A DNA stretch of 64,000 nt, taken from positions 1,647,755-1,711,754 of the forward strand of contig JH720295.1 of the NCBI GenBank assembly GCA_000231825.2. Direction: 5' to 3'. The translations under genes and the position numbers were made by a program. The notes under the pieces were generated by a model. That model was not told where the DNA came from, did not search any database, and saw nothing but the letters and a program-made list of their open reading frames with translations. Shown here piece by piece: positions 24,705 to 37,459 of this stretch. Each line of letters begins with the position of its first letter. The stretch's first letter is position 1. The stretch comes from Tetrahymena elliotti 4EA. Taxonomy: Eukaryota; Ciliophora; Oligohymenophorea; Hymenostomatida; Tetrahymenidae.

Positions 24705-26869
24705 ATGAATATAAGCAATTCATAAAAACAAAAGTTAAGTTCTTTTAACTCTTCAAAAAGTAATAGCCATACTAGTATAAATGTGCAAGAGAAGAAACAT
24801 AAAAATAAAAATCAAGCAAATGAAGAAGAAATATAGCTGGAAAAAAGCTTGAAAAAGAGCTCAAATGAATAGATAAATATATTTAAAAAAATGAATTCTA
24901 ATCATTAAAGCGATCCTCAACTTTAAATTGAAATGCAAAAAAATAAATTTTCTGAAAATTAAAATGAGTAAAAAGATTAAGATCAGCATGTAGAAATAGA
25001 TATGGATAATCAAAATTTTAAAGACGAAATCAAAGTAGTAGAAGAAGAAATGAATGAAAAAAATTTGATTGCAAAGTTTTATGAAAGAGAAAATGATTCA
25101 AATAATGATAAAATTTATATCTATTTTTTAGTCTTTATGTTCAATATAGTCATGATCCTTTTTATCTCCAACTAGTATAACAAAAACAATTTAAACAGAT
25201 ACTTAATAGCCTAGGTAATTTTGAATTTCTTTTTCATTTTATTTTATTTATCCATTTTTAAACTTTTTTAATTTCTTGCCTTCCCTAAACTTATTTATCT
25301 TTTCTACTTTAAAAATAAACTATTTAAAATATGAAAGAGTAGGATTATTTTTAAAGTTTTTTTTTTGCTTTGAATAGTTATTTTAAATAAAAAATAGATA
25401 TTTTTTATAATTTTAGAAAGAATTGCTAAGTTTATATTGTTTTCTACTTTAGAGATACCTTAGCTTATAATTTGGAATGCTGTCTTTTTAGATTATTTTG
25501 CTATTATTAATTATGAAAGCCAGAGGAAATTAAAGAGAAATTATAACTTGTATAATGTAATAGTTAAAAGAATTGATATAATTGCTGCTTCAAAGCTTAT
25601 AGAATCAGCAATTCTGTCAGGACCTTCTCTTTTACTTGTAATGTCAGCTATGGTATAGGATGATGTTAGTTCAATATATATTCTGTCTGCTATTTCATCC
25701 CTTTCAAATCTTATTCTTGCAAATAAAGAATTAATGGAATTTTAAATTTTACAATGCAAATTTAATAGTCTAACAGATAGTTTGAGAAATAGATTTTTTT
25801 AATCTTATTCTAATCATATTAAGGATTTAACTTCTATTTTAATTAATATTGGGACACAGGCAGGGCTTTGGATGGTTTGTACTTAAATAGATCACTTCAT
25901 TCTCTTGCATGCTTTTTTAACATTTACTTATATAGCTTTCATCACCCTAACTTGTGTTTACAAAAGCTTTCAAAGAGAGAAAAAGCTAGCCTTACAAGAA
26001 AAAAGCCAAGTTGATATAAGATCTGTTACAGCCATGGTAGGATTAGGCTTGAGTTTTATCATCTTTCTACTCTTTTATTGTGTTTTCTTCTTCTTGAAAC
26101 TTAAAAAAGTAATGATAATCTAATTTTTACAAATGTCTTAATAGTAATTTTATCCTTTTATTTATAAAAGGTTTTATATAATTATTTGATAGAAAACTCT
26201 TTGGAATAGTAAAAAATATTTACAGCATATATTGAATATCTTGAAAAATCGAGCGAAAATATAAAATAAATGAAATCACCCTCAGAAAATTTAACCTTTG
26301 TAGATTATAAATTCTATTAATTTTCTTTAGCATTTAAATCCTTAGCCTGGTTTAGAGCTTATTCAATATGCAATACAATAGTTTTATTGGCAATAGATAT
26401 AAAATTCAATATCTAAAATGGTGAATTTATGTTAGTTAGGATAATTGCATATGTATGCAGTATAATTATCTTTTTTCATATGTTTTTGATGAAAAGAGAT
26501 TACTATCTTTACAAATAAATTAAAACTGAGAAATATTTAGCCATAAAATTAATGAGAATCCTTAAGAAATCTAAAATTACATATGATGTTTTAAAAGAAC
26601 TAAAAGAAGAAGATAAAATATTAGGTCCAAATATACTTAGTCATAATGCTTCCATATAAAATAATATGGCTGCAAATGAAATTAAAAAAGAAGAAGATGT
26701 TTAAATCCCTGAAGAATTCTAATAGTAAAATAATAAATAATAAGAAGATGATAATAATGACTAATTAGAAATTTTAATAGCTTAACCACCTAAAATGCCT
26801 TAAATGAAATATTCCATTTTTAACTAGTAATCTAAAAACAACGATGAAGAAGATGACTTTTAACTTTGA
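24705..26869 (+). CDS. Multi-pass membrane protein, unknown (639 aa, 3 exons)
   Basis: Exons are 24705-25214, 25398-26108 and 26171-26869, all with phase-0 junctions. Donors are GTAATT and GTAATG. The N-terminal ~145 residues are hydrophilic (Asn/Gln/Lys/Glu-rich) and lack a signal peptide. Hydrophobic segments follow: IYFLVFMFNIVMILFI near residue 150, a pair around the exon 1-2 junction, ILSGPSLLLVMSAMV, ILINIGTQAGLWMV, LLHAFLTFTYIAFITLTCVY, MVGLGLSFIIFLLFYCVFFF, and two in exon 3 (ICNTIVLLAIDI and IIAYVCSIIIFFHMF). The last ~130 residues are acidic and Gln-rich. The acceptor at 25398 was chosen because it restores the frame and starts in a hydrophobic helix. No family is recognised. Topology suggests roughly eight membrane spans with cytosolic tails. 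Confidence 0.7.
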
Positions 26870-27158
26870 AAAACTTTAATATTATTTTTTTTTTCTACTA
26901 ATATTAAGCAAATCTGGAATATTATATTAATTTATTACAGTATTTAAATATGTGTATATATATCATTTATCCTCTTTAATTTAAATAATTTCTAAAAAAT
27001 CCCAATTGAGATGCAAGAATTCATATATTTTTTTATTTAAGTAATTTATTTTCAAAAACAACAGATAAGAATTGAGAATAGGAAGTACATGCTAATAATT
27101 ATTTTATTTATACTTTCTACTCATTGATTGTATTAAAATACGAATAATTTATTTTTTT

Positions 27159-28070
27159 TCAAAAGATTTATTTGGATGAAAAAATATAATTCCATGCTTC
27201 TTAGCTGCATTATTTAATTTCACTTGATGACTAGTCAAAAAGTTATAATGAGTCTATTACTTATGTATTGTTAAAATTATTAGAATTAACTTTAATGTAG
27301 TTCTGGGGTCCTAGCTTGTTTAAGTAGTCTTAGAAATTTTGACAATCACCAAGATGTATTCCTGCACTTGTTGCATCCATAACAGCATATTATTCTGTAT
27401 CAAAATCCATGGGTAGAGTCATTAAGTTTTAAGTATTAATATGATTTAAGTATTTGTCAGTAACTTATTATTCAGTATAGTTAGTATTTGTATAAAACAT
27501 GAAATAAATATCAAATTCTGCACCAACACTTATCTAGGTTGAAACTTATTTTCCTAATTCAGCAAAAACAGAAAACCAATTATACTCAAAAAGATCTATT
27601 TCATAATTACATTTATTTTTATCAGCCAACTATGAAATTATTTAAGTCACATTTGCTTAAAGTTGGTCATTAGCTGAGAGTTCAAGTGCAACTCTTTAAA
27701 ATTGATGATGGACTTTTATAAAATACTTAGCAACAATGTCTGAAGGTGAGATAGTAACAGATAAGTTGGCTTAATCTTTAACTTCAAGCTATTTTACATC
27801 AGTAAAGTCAGGAACAATCAAACCATTTAAGAAGTCATATGTCTTTTGCTAGTCACAACATAAGTATAGAATTTACTTATTTTAATAAGATTAAAACGAG
27901 TATCCATTTTAATTACTACTAAACCCTAAAGTAGCAGAAGGCATTATTTTTTCTACTATATCCAAACAAGGATTTTAGCATTTTTCATTACTACTTGTTT
28001 GAGAAATTTTTCTCAAATTGTTAAAACCAAAAACTAAACTGACAAAGACTGAAAAAATTATTGTTCTCAT
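27159..28070 (-). CDS. Small secreted protein, unknown (303 aa)
   Basis: Single exon of 304 codons including TGA. It begins with a clear signal peptide (MRTIIFSVFVSLVFGF) and then contains KCQNPCLDIVEKIMPSATLG, a CC pair in ILYLCCDQQ, and further cysteines in NKCNYEIDLFEYNW, LGDCQNFQDYL and IKQCSQEAW. There is no second membrane segment, so secretion or delivery to a vesicle lumen is likely. Scattered cysteines suggest disulfides. It converges with the membrane-protein gene on the plus strand, leaving 289 bp between their stops. I do not recognise the family. Confidence 0.75.
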
Positions 28071-28487
28071 GATTATTTGAGAAAGGATTTTTTTTTAATT
28101 AATAAAATTTATCAATTATACTTTTAATTTTTCCTCATTTACTCATTAATTGAGAAAAATTAGGATAAATTTATTTCTGGTGGGGGTAGTATGATCAAAT
28201 ATGATCAAAAATAAGAATAATAATCTATATTTTTATTTCAAGAATTAAAAAAAATCATTCACTGTTAATCTTCTCATTGTCCCCCACCCTAATTTTTGTT
28301 AATTGCAGCTTTTAAGAAGAAAATACAATTTAAAAATTTGAATTTAGAAAATTCTTAATTAAAAAAATATCCAAATAAAGTTAAAAAAGATAGTTACTTT
28401 ATTTAAAATTTAAATTTAAAGATCTAATTATTTACATATAAATCAAAAATACAAAGAAATGGTGCTTAAAGTTTTTTTAAGTTAAAT
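28071..28487. other. Spacer with G-rich inverted repeat
   Basis: Upstream of the small secreted protein gene and downstream of the jacalin-like gene. It contains GGTGGGGG at 28179-28186 and its complement CCCCCACC at 28281-28288. A second matching pair is AAAAATTAGG (28155-28164) with CCTAATTTTT (28288-28297). GC runs like these are rare in this AT-rich window. Confidence 0.6.
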
Positions 28488-31400
28488 TCAATTGTTTCTC
28501 TAGGAAAATTTTTAATAAAATTTATTTATGTATTTAATATTGATTTTCAACGAATTTCTGATACTCTTAAGTTAGATAAAACTAGCTAGCCAGGAGTTTG
28601 CATTTCTAATATAAAAGAAATATTTAAAATTTTTATGGTAAAGAATATGAAATTGTAAATTACAAGGAATAGGTATAAGAGATCCATAAACATAAGAAGA
28701 GACTTATTTAAGCTCAACCAAGCATTCTTTAGCTTCTCTTGAAGGAACTTATCTTCCCCATGAGAATTTTTAGCCATTTGAAAGTAAAAATACTAGCTTT
28801 TCAATGTAAAGATTGTCTCTTCTATAGAAATAAATACGTGAAAGGAATATTTCAGGATTAGAAAGGTCAACTTCCTTATAGCTTAAATGCTAAATATCAA
28901 TACCTGCATGTTATTTACCTAGAAAATAAAAGTTAATTAAATATCTTTAAGGTCTTATTGATTAAAATACTCATTCATTTTTGAGTAAAATAAATAAGTT
29001 TTTTGTTTGTTTTTTACCTTCTATTAGATTAAAACCATCTGGTGTTAAGTAGCTGAATTTTAATCCATAAACATAATTCTCATCAGCCCAAATGAGTACT
29101 TTGAATATTTTAAGTTTTTTTTCCATAAAAATGAGTTCTCCATCAGAAAAGTTAACTCTTCCTCCATCTGGTGGATCAACTACTTCATTGAGTTTATAAG
29201 ACTATTATCATTTTAAATTAAATTAATGTTTTCTTAAGAGTTTAATAATTGGTTATATTCTTATTACATCTATGACATCAGAATAATAGTATTTCACATT
29301 ATCCGGATTAACATTACTTTCTACATTATCAGCAGTTTAACTTTAAGCTTAAGGTAAAACACCCTTACCAGATCCAGGAACGTTATATGATCTTGGAGGA
29401 CTATCAGTTCTTTTTCCTTCCATAGGGTCTTTTTTATTTCTTCTATCTGAAACTTCTCTATTCCTTTATATTTAAAAATTTAGTAATTAAATAATGAATG
29501 AAAATTTATTGTTTTACCAAATAACCTCAGCATTTTATAGAGATGTAATTCTATTTGTTTCAACGTATATAAAATTTTAGTGGTGACGATCATATATTTT
29601 TGCTCCTTTCATGTCATAACTGAAAATATTAGGGAACATTACTTTAAGAATATTGCAATCCTTTATGAAAAGAAATATTCATATATTTTTATTGATAGTA
29701 ATTCTAATTTACTCTATTGATAGGAATGATAAAAGATTCATCGGTATCAGATTCCTCTTCTTAAATACCAACAGGTCTATATTTTTTATGAGGACCTTTT
29801 TAGTTGTTGATTTAAATATATTTAACTCCCTTAATATTGTATTTTCCAATTATTTAAACTGTGTCTTCTTCTTAAAGAGCAAATGTATCATATCTTTTAA
29901 TTATTTTTAACATTAAAATATAACCTTAAATTATTGATAATTTTAAAGTTTACCTGTAATTTCTCTAAAAGAAATAGGAATTATCAGCTTCAAGAGTGTT
30001 TCCATCTGGTTTTGTATATTAAAATGTCAATCCTTAAATACGATCAGAGGAGCTCCATATAGTTATTTTGCTTAATTTAGCATGAGTGGCTATGATCATT
30101 AAATCTTCAGAACTGAGTGACCCTTTTAGAGTTTCGATATTTTATATTCTTGAATTCTTTTAGATTTATTAAATTATTGAAACAACTCAATTTATTTTTT
30201 ATTTTACTTTTGATAAATCTTGTCTAGAAACAGGAAGAGTATTTGCACTATAATTGCTTGCATTATTTATTTTTTAATCAGGATTCTTAAGTCTTATATA
30301 TGCCAAACTCAATTCTTTTTCTCTGTCTTTAAGTTTACTTTCATACTCAGTAGCTTAATATTCCTAAATATCAAAAAGTTATATTAAAATTTTAATCATT
30401 TATCTGATTGAGTTACCTTTTGCTTGCTTTAATCTAAGATTTCTAACTTTTCTATTTCAAGTCTTTATACTTTAATCCTCAAATTTTCAATTTCATTGAT
30501 GTATTTTCTTTCTTAAATAGCAAATTGTTTTTTAAGAATTGCAATGTACTAATTCATTTCATCTCTTGAAGCGATATTTGGCTAAAAAAATCATTAAATT
30601 ATTAATAAACTATTAAGAAAGTAAAATAAAATTTACATCAAAACCAGGCATGATTGTATCATAATCAAAGGGGAGAAGTTTATTAAATTGTTCTTTTTAT
30701 ACTGTTTGATCAAAGGACTTAAAAGTTTTTTCATTTGTTTTTAAATAAGTAGGGTTTAAACTAGGATCTTAGAAGATGCTTTTATTATTTGCTAAACTTC
30801 TTCTTCTTTCTGTAGCTTAATCATGAGGAGTGAAATTTCTAGGTTACCATTCTTCTATTTTTAATCCATTTGTTGTTTATGATTAATATTCCTTAGCAGG
30901 TGTCATATATTTTTATTTTCTAAGTCTAAAAGTATTTGTTGGTGTATTGTTCCTTGAGCTTTAATTGCCATAACTACCTTACGTATATCCAAATTTTTTG
31001 GGACTAACTCCTTCATCATCATCTTTAATTTTTTATTGAGAAATTTAATAAAAATCATGATTAAGAGAATGAAGATCATCAAATTCATTTAGATTTGATA
31101 CAATTAGAATCATTATAAATGGAAATTGGATGAGCGAATAAAAATAAAATTACGACATTATGTTTTTAATTTACTTGTAAATTATTCTAATGAATAAATA
31201 TCTCAATTTTTACCTTCAGCTGTAAGGAGAGGTCTTGGTTTACTATTGATTGCGCTTTGGTTGTTGTAGTTGTTATTATTATTAGTATATTTATATCTTG
31301 ATTCTAAATCAATGATTTATTGCTTTTAATTTGAGATCATTGTCTACATTTATAACTCTTTTTGCTTTTACTCATCTAAATCTCTTTTCAATTTTTCATT

Positions 31401-32071
31401 TTCTTCTTAAACATTGTAAATGTTGGATTTCTTAATGTCCTTCAATTTTCCATTATTTTAAGTGGCATTCTATTAATCATTTAATTAATAAATTATAATG
31501 TAGAATGAATAGTTTAATTTTCCTTTGCTTCAAGTTGTATTTGTAAATATAAATAAAAAGCTATTTATTTAACTTTCTTTTTAAATCAATTATAAATCAA
31601 ACAATTACTCTCATTAAATATTCTTTTTCCTAAAGGAGCCTTTATATTTCATAGTCTTTTTATTTTTTTTCATTTTCTAACGCTTGCTTATCTGATCTTA
31701 GTTCCCCTACTTCTCTATTCATTAAATTTAATTGCTTATGAGCCCTTTCTTAATCTAATAGTCTATTAATATTAATAAAATCATGAGCATTCTGTACAAT
31801 ATTTATATGAAAATAGCTCTAAATAAAGCAACTAATTTAATATTTGTTGTTTATACTTATCATACTCATCAAAAGTTGGAACTCCATTATTGTATGAATT
31901 ATCTTTCTTGCCAGAAAAGTATTTTGTTTTCTTTTTTAGAAAAAAATAAATGTCTTAATCGATTTAATGAGTATATTAATTAAAAAAAGATACATGGACT
32001 GGCTGCTAAATTTCAATCTTAGAGTTATTAATATAATATCTCCCTGGACTTTAAGTTATACTCCGATTCAT
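28488..32071 (-). CDS. Coiled-coil protein with two jacalin-like modules (868 aa, 13 exons)
   Basis: Exons: 32071-31994, 31930-31857, 31762-31609, 31469-31214, 31022-30637, 30581-30417, 30363-30208, 30156-29954, 29893-29713, 29660-29518, 29463-29268, 29201-29018, 28918-28488. The sum is exactly 869 codons with consistent phases. Residues ~50-190 and ~315-420 are Glu/Lys/Gln coiled coil (for example EVGELRSDKQALENEKKQ). Two similar beta modules follow. Module 1 (from ~424) has LSKITIWSSSDRIQGLTFQY, KPDG and GVKYIQI. Module 2 (from ~665) has LKIFKVLIWADENYVYGLKF and LTPDG. Strand spacing is reminiscent of jacalin-type lectins, but this is an inference. There is no signal peptide, so a cytosolic or cytoskeletal role is possible. 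Intron 1 (63 nt) is frame-neutral and could be coding. Confidence 0.75.
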
Positions 32072-32692
32072 TTTTTGAACAATAAACTAAAAAATGATTA
32101 TAATATTGCAAATTAATATCTCCTTATTAGCTTTATAATTAATAATATTACTTCCAATAATTAATTAAATTGATTGATTGATTTATATTTTCTTAATATT
32201 TATTTATGCCTAATTTCTAAAATACAAATATTATTATTATGTTTTGTGTGGCTAATAAAAAAATAATATTGTGGCGTTATCAAGATCCTAAATATTAAAT
32301 TTCATTCCAATAAACCCAAGCAAATTTATATGTTTATCATTACCAATCAAAATAATCTTTCAGGATATTCTCTAAATAAAATTTTAGAGCAAATCCAAAT
32401 AAGCTTTGATTATTTTACTCATTTAATCATTTTTGTTACTATTCATTTCCTTTCATAAACTCATCTTTTAAATATTGGTATTTGCATAAAATAATAAAAT
32501 TCTAAATTTATAAAATTAATTCATTCAAAATCTAAAAAATCAATCTTAAATTAAAAATTTAAGAAGAAAATAATCAATACTAATTAAAGAATATATACAT
32601 AAGCAGGATAATACTCATAACTAATTATATAAATAATAATAATATATTCTATATTTACTGAAATAAAAATTTTAATTATCATTTTAAAGCAA
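32072..32692. other. Intergenic spacer
   Basis: It lies between two minus-strand genes and is AT-rich, with no gene or repeat seen. It is the likely promoter region of the jacalin-like gene. Confidence 0.45.
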
Positions 32693-35600
32693 TCAAACAT
32701 ATATTTTTAGCGTTTTAATCCATGAACATTGTGATAAACAGTTTGAGATACTTTGTTCTCCATTTTCTCCAATTTAATTTCCACTTTATTTATTTTATTA
32801 AATATTTATCAACCAATAAAACTCTTTTTCAATTACTAAAAATTTGAAGATAGAAAATTTTTGCTAGTTATTTTTAAATTAAACAACAGTAGAAATAAAA
32901 AAACTAATAGATAGACAAATGAGAATTTATAGTAACAATTAACTTTTTTGTGATTGAAAATGATGTTGTGTTTTACCTTAAATCAAGATTTAAGCTGATT
33001 AAGTTTTTACATCTCTCAAAGCTTCTTCCTAGACTTTTAGCACCTTCGTCGCCAATTTCATTTAATCTAATTCAAAATTTATGTAAAGTTTACTTGATAT
33101 ACAAATATAAAACAATAAGTACAGTAAGTTCAGATTTAAAATCTAAATGCTGAAACACCTTTCTATGCAATTTCCAATATTTTTAGCTCCTTCCAATCCA
33201 ATAGAGTTATCTCTTTTAAGAAAAATTGTCATTGAATAAATATTCATAAAAGTTTGATAAATTATAAATTACCCAAGATCCAAGTTTAATTCAATCAAAT
33301 TGTAGCATTTTTCAAGGCTATTGCAAATAAATTAGGCACCTTCTCTTTGAATAGAATTAAAGCTTATTTCAAATAAAATATTTATAAACTTAATAATAAT
33401 AATAGTTTTACTAAAGATTAAGGCATAGTTTTGTAATGGTCTTGCAACTCTACAAACCTAAGGCTAGATTATATGCTCCTTCTTTTCCAATTTAATTATT
33501 GCTTATTTTTAAAAGATATTAATAAAAAAAAACATTTTTGTTTTACTGTAAGCTGAGATTTAGTTTGCACAAATTTGTGCATTTTTATAAAAATTCAGCA
33601 ATACTAATTGTTGCCTCTGGTCCTATTGAATTTTATCTTAAAAAAAGAACTAATTTCTAATAATTAATAAATGAAATGAAATTACTCTAAATCAACAATT
33701 AAGTGAACCAAATTCTTGTAGCAATTCAACTTATTAAAAATATGTTCTACTCCTTCAGATTTAACAGTATTCATGCTTAAATGAATTTAATGTTTACAAA
33801 ATAGATTAATAAAGAGTTCTTTCAAAAAAATTAAATCAATGAATATTTTTATAAAAAAATTACTTAAAATTAAGCTTCAAGTATACCAAATTACTAGAGT
33901 TGATAATATTTTCACTGATTATTTTTACTGCATCTGAACTTAGCTGATTATTCCTTTTGAAATAAATTTTCTAATTAATAAGGGGTTTATTGAACAAAAA
34001 TGTATTTAACTGTAAATTGAGAGATAGATTTGTTAGATATTAACATCGTTTTAATATTTATCCAATTTTAACAGCTCCTTCGTATCCCATCTAATTATCA
34101 CTATCATAAAATGATTAAATTTAATAAATATTTTTAATTTAAAATTACACTGCATTTATGCTTAATCTGTAGACAAGTTACTATTCAAAATTTAATAGTT
34201 CCGAAGTAATTTCCTGATATGATTTTTCAATTGAAAGCCCAAGTTGCTAGAGCTAATCTTTAATGCTGATATCAATTTCTTAAAAAGATTTCTAAAACTG
34301 TTGAAGAAGCTTAATTTATTGTGGTTTAGGTATTTTTTGTTTTTTAGATAAAAAGCTTTGAAATTATATTTCTTCTAATCTTTAAAGCGAGTAAAATTAT
34401 TCTTCAAGTTATCTTGGTTTTATCCTATTAGCTTTGTCCTAACATAACATTTATTTAATAACTTCATTAAGATCTTTCAACGAGTTTTCCTAGCTCAAAA
34501 ATTTTTCAACTTAACCTTTTCTAATTTAGTTTGTTTCATCAACTGTCAGAAACCTTCCAAAAGTTAATTCCACCAAAATCAACCCAAAACTGTAAATATC
34601 ACCCTAATAAAAAAAATAGATTAAATAAATGAATAAATTATTGTATAATTACCAACAAAGAACTATCTTTAATTTGCTTTATTTTTTCAGGAGCAAAATA
34701 TTTGTGCATTTCCTAATTTGAAATAATATTTTTCATTTAAATATATTTCTAGGTTAAATTACTCTTTGTGATTGAGATATTACAACATTTTTTTTTATTT
34801 ATGAAATCCCAACATCTCCTAATATATTTAAATTTAATTAATATCATTTTAATTACTTTATATATTCTGTCTTAAGCAAAATCTTTTTTAATAATTTATT
34901 AAATATAAAATTATAAGCTTCTATGATTTCGAGTATCATTTTTAAACATTTATTCCTTAAGTTAGAATATTTAAAGTATATGTTGTATTTTTAGTTAATT
35001 ACCTAGTTTAAATGCTTTTATCCTACTATCGTACATAATATTTTCAGGGATTATTTCATTGTGATAAATTTTATTTTCTTCTAGGATACAAAATGCTTTA
35101 GAAATTTGAATGGAAATAGCCAGTATAGAATTATAGCAAAGTTTTTAATTGTTTGCAAAATAAGTTTCTTAAACCTTTAGTAGATTGCCTTTATTTTATT
35201 CAAAAAATAATAAGATTTTATTTTAATATCAAATAGTATTTTAAATAAAATAGAATTTATTTAATTCAATCAATTATTTAATCAATTTAAAAATGAAAAT
35301 TCATTTAAAATTCTCAAATAATTCTACTAATTTTTATTTATTTATTTTTATGTTTTGTTTACATGATAACCTTTCAGCGATGTAGAAATAGATATGACAT
35401 TTTTCAGAATAAAATCCTTCCTTGAAACATTAAAAATGAGTGAAATTCATTTTTCGTTAATCTAAAAGATTGATTTCTTTTTGAATATCATCTGGGTTAT
35501 GAGTGAGCAAGCATTTGACAGCAAAGAACTGATTATCTTTTTATGCTTCAAATATTGTACCTATTCCTACTTGGCCTATGAAAGAAGTCAAAATATAACC

Positions 35601-35744
35601 TTTTGCTTCTAATTCTTAAAAGATATCACAGAAAATCTTTGATGAGAATATTAATGGATTATTCTTTGATTCTTATTATTTAAAGATCTGCTCAAAAATG
35701 TCTTTTGGTGGCAGAATCTTCTAGATAGTTTGGTCATTTCCCAT
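32693..35744 (-). CDS. Pseudokinase-like domain fused to leucine-rich repeats (649 aa, 14 exons)
   Basis: Exons: 35744-35363, 35188-35003, 34818-34763, 34712-34653, 34603-34149, 34100-34011, 33953-33864, 33775-33686, 33636-33547, 33501-33412, 33362-33273, 33212-33123, 33066-32977, 32783-32693, totalling 650 codons. The kinase domain is at ~70-330: GQVGIGTIFEA loop, FFAVKCL lysine, IQKEINLL helix-C Glu. The catalytic loop reads YHNEIIPENI, where active kinases have HRDxKPEN, and DFG is DVG. APE (YFAPEKI) and DIYSFGLIL are normal. Loss of the catalytic Asp suggests a pseudokinase. From ~375 come ribonuclease-inhibitor-type LRRs with consensus N.IG.EGA..I...L..C..L..L.L.L. Exons 6-13 are each exactly 90 nt, one repeat per exon, with phase-2 introns. 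No signal peptide or membrane helix is seen. Confidence 0.88.
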
Positions 35745-36639
35745 TATCTAAAAAAAATAAAGAATAATTATTGATACATCTTTTGAAATGCTTTAAAGTA
35801 AATTCTTATTTATTTAAAATAATTTATTTGATCAGCTTTTTGATTGTCTTAATATCTAAACCATTTTTAATCATTTTAAAAAATAAAATATTTACTAGCC
35901 TTCTTTAACTGCTTCGTTAGTTCCAATAAACCTTTGAAAGTAATCAATTTAAAAAGTTCAGCTTTTAATATAAAAGAAAAAATCTATTTCTATAAAATTA
36001 TAAATATCAATCATCTTTAAAATTCATAAAGTTTATTTATAATTCAAACTAAAATCTAAGAACTTTAAAACATTTTTTCAACAAACATTTGAGTTTAATT
36101 TAAAAATCCAACAAAATTCTAACTTCAACTCCAAATTAATTATAATTTAAAACGATCTTTCTCATTACAACAAATTATTTTTACTAGTAGATTGTGATCA
36201 TAAATGATATTAACCTAATAAAATAAACAAATTTTATTTATCTTTATTCAATGAAATTTTATTTTTTAAAAATAAACATAAATACTAATGAACTTGATAG
36301 GTACACAGAATAATTTATCAAAATTTAATTGATAAGAAAGCTCTATTACCAGTAGTATTATTAAAATAGATAGAAATATCCAATAAACAAAATTAATTTA
36401 AAAATACTCTATGTTTATCAAATCTATTATGCATTCTATTAGAATTTATTAGAATATTTAAGCACAAATAATAATTGAGTATTTGATCAATCATACAAAA
36501 TAAATTTAATTCGAGTAGGAATTTATATCGCATTTATGAAATTCCTATTTTGCTCTTTATTTATATTTCAAGAAACCATTTTTAGATATTTGATTGTAAT
36601 TAATAAGCAAAATCATTTTTATTTCTAAAACATGCCGAA
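35745..36639. other. Intergenic spacer
   Basis: AT-rich DNA immediately upstream of the LRR/pseudokinase gene. No gene was recognised. Confidence 0.45.
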
Positions 36640-37459
36640 AAGAGATATTTACTTTGATAAAGAAAGACAAACAAAACAAGTAAAAAAATAAATTTTAGAA
36701 AGTCATCTTATTTTTATCAAATGTGAAATTCTTAAATTGACATCTTGAAAATAAAATATGCTTAAAGAGTTATTGACTTTGGTAAAAGGATAAATCAAAT
36801 GAAAATAACAAATTTAATATTTTTGAAAGTTATCTTATTTCTATGGAATGCTCTTTTCTCTTAGATTAAATAAAAATAAAAATATGTATTTCTATAAACT
36901 GAGTAAACAATGTTTTCAACATTCAAGTGTAATCTAAGATCACAAATAATTCTTACAGATAAAATATGCTTATACTAGATATTTAATTTGATAAAAAAAC
37001 AAATAAAATCAGCATAACAAGTTAAATTAGATTGAAAGCTTTCATACTTCTATGAGATGCTCTTTTTTCTTTTATTAAGTAAAATAAAATAATAATTACT
37101 CTGCATCTATTTTTTGAGTAAACAATTTTTAATTGTTTATTGTAACCTAAGATCACACAAATAACTTTGATTATTAAATCTAAAAATATTAATAAGAAAG
37201 ACAAACCAAATAAAAAAGTAATTTAATAAAAAATTGAAACTAAAAATGCTGCATTTTATTGAATAGAAACATATTAAAAATACTAAAAATTCATTAAAAA
37301 TTGAAAGTTTAATGAAGACAATATGTTAATATTTAAGTGAAAATTGATTGTTTTTAGAATTGATTAAAAATTAGATGAAGACTATTTTGTAATATATAAG
37401 CATATTATTTTTATTACTAGAATATGATTAAACAAGTTTGACAAAGAAAGACAAACAAA
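36640..37459. repeat. Degenerate tandem repeat, ~212-bp period
   Basis: Two best copies run about 36830-36950 and 37040-37165. Both contain '(g)aatgctcttt', then 'gagtaaacaa' and 'taa(t/c)ctaagatcac(a)aaata', with the landmarks 211-213 bp apart. Weaker partial copies, marked by 'aaagaaagacaaac', flank them near 36655 and 37445. No coding frame is supported. The array ends at the 3' side of the GDPD gene. Confidence 0.6.
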
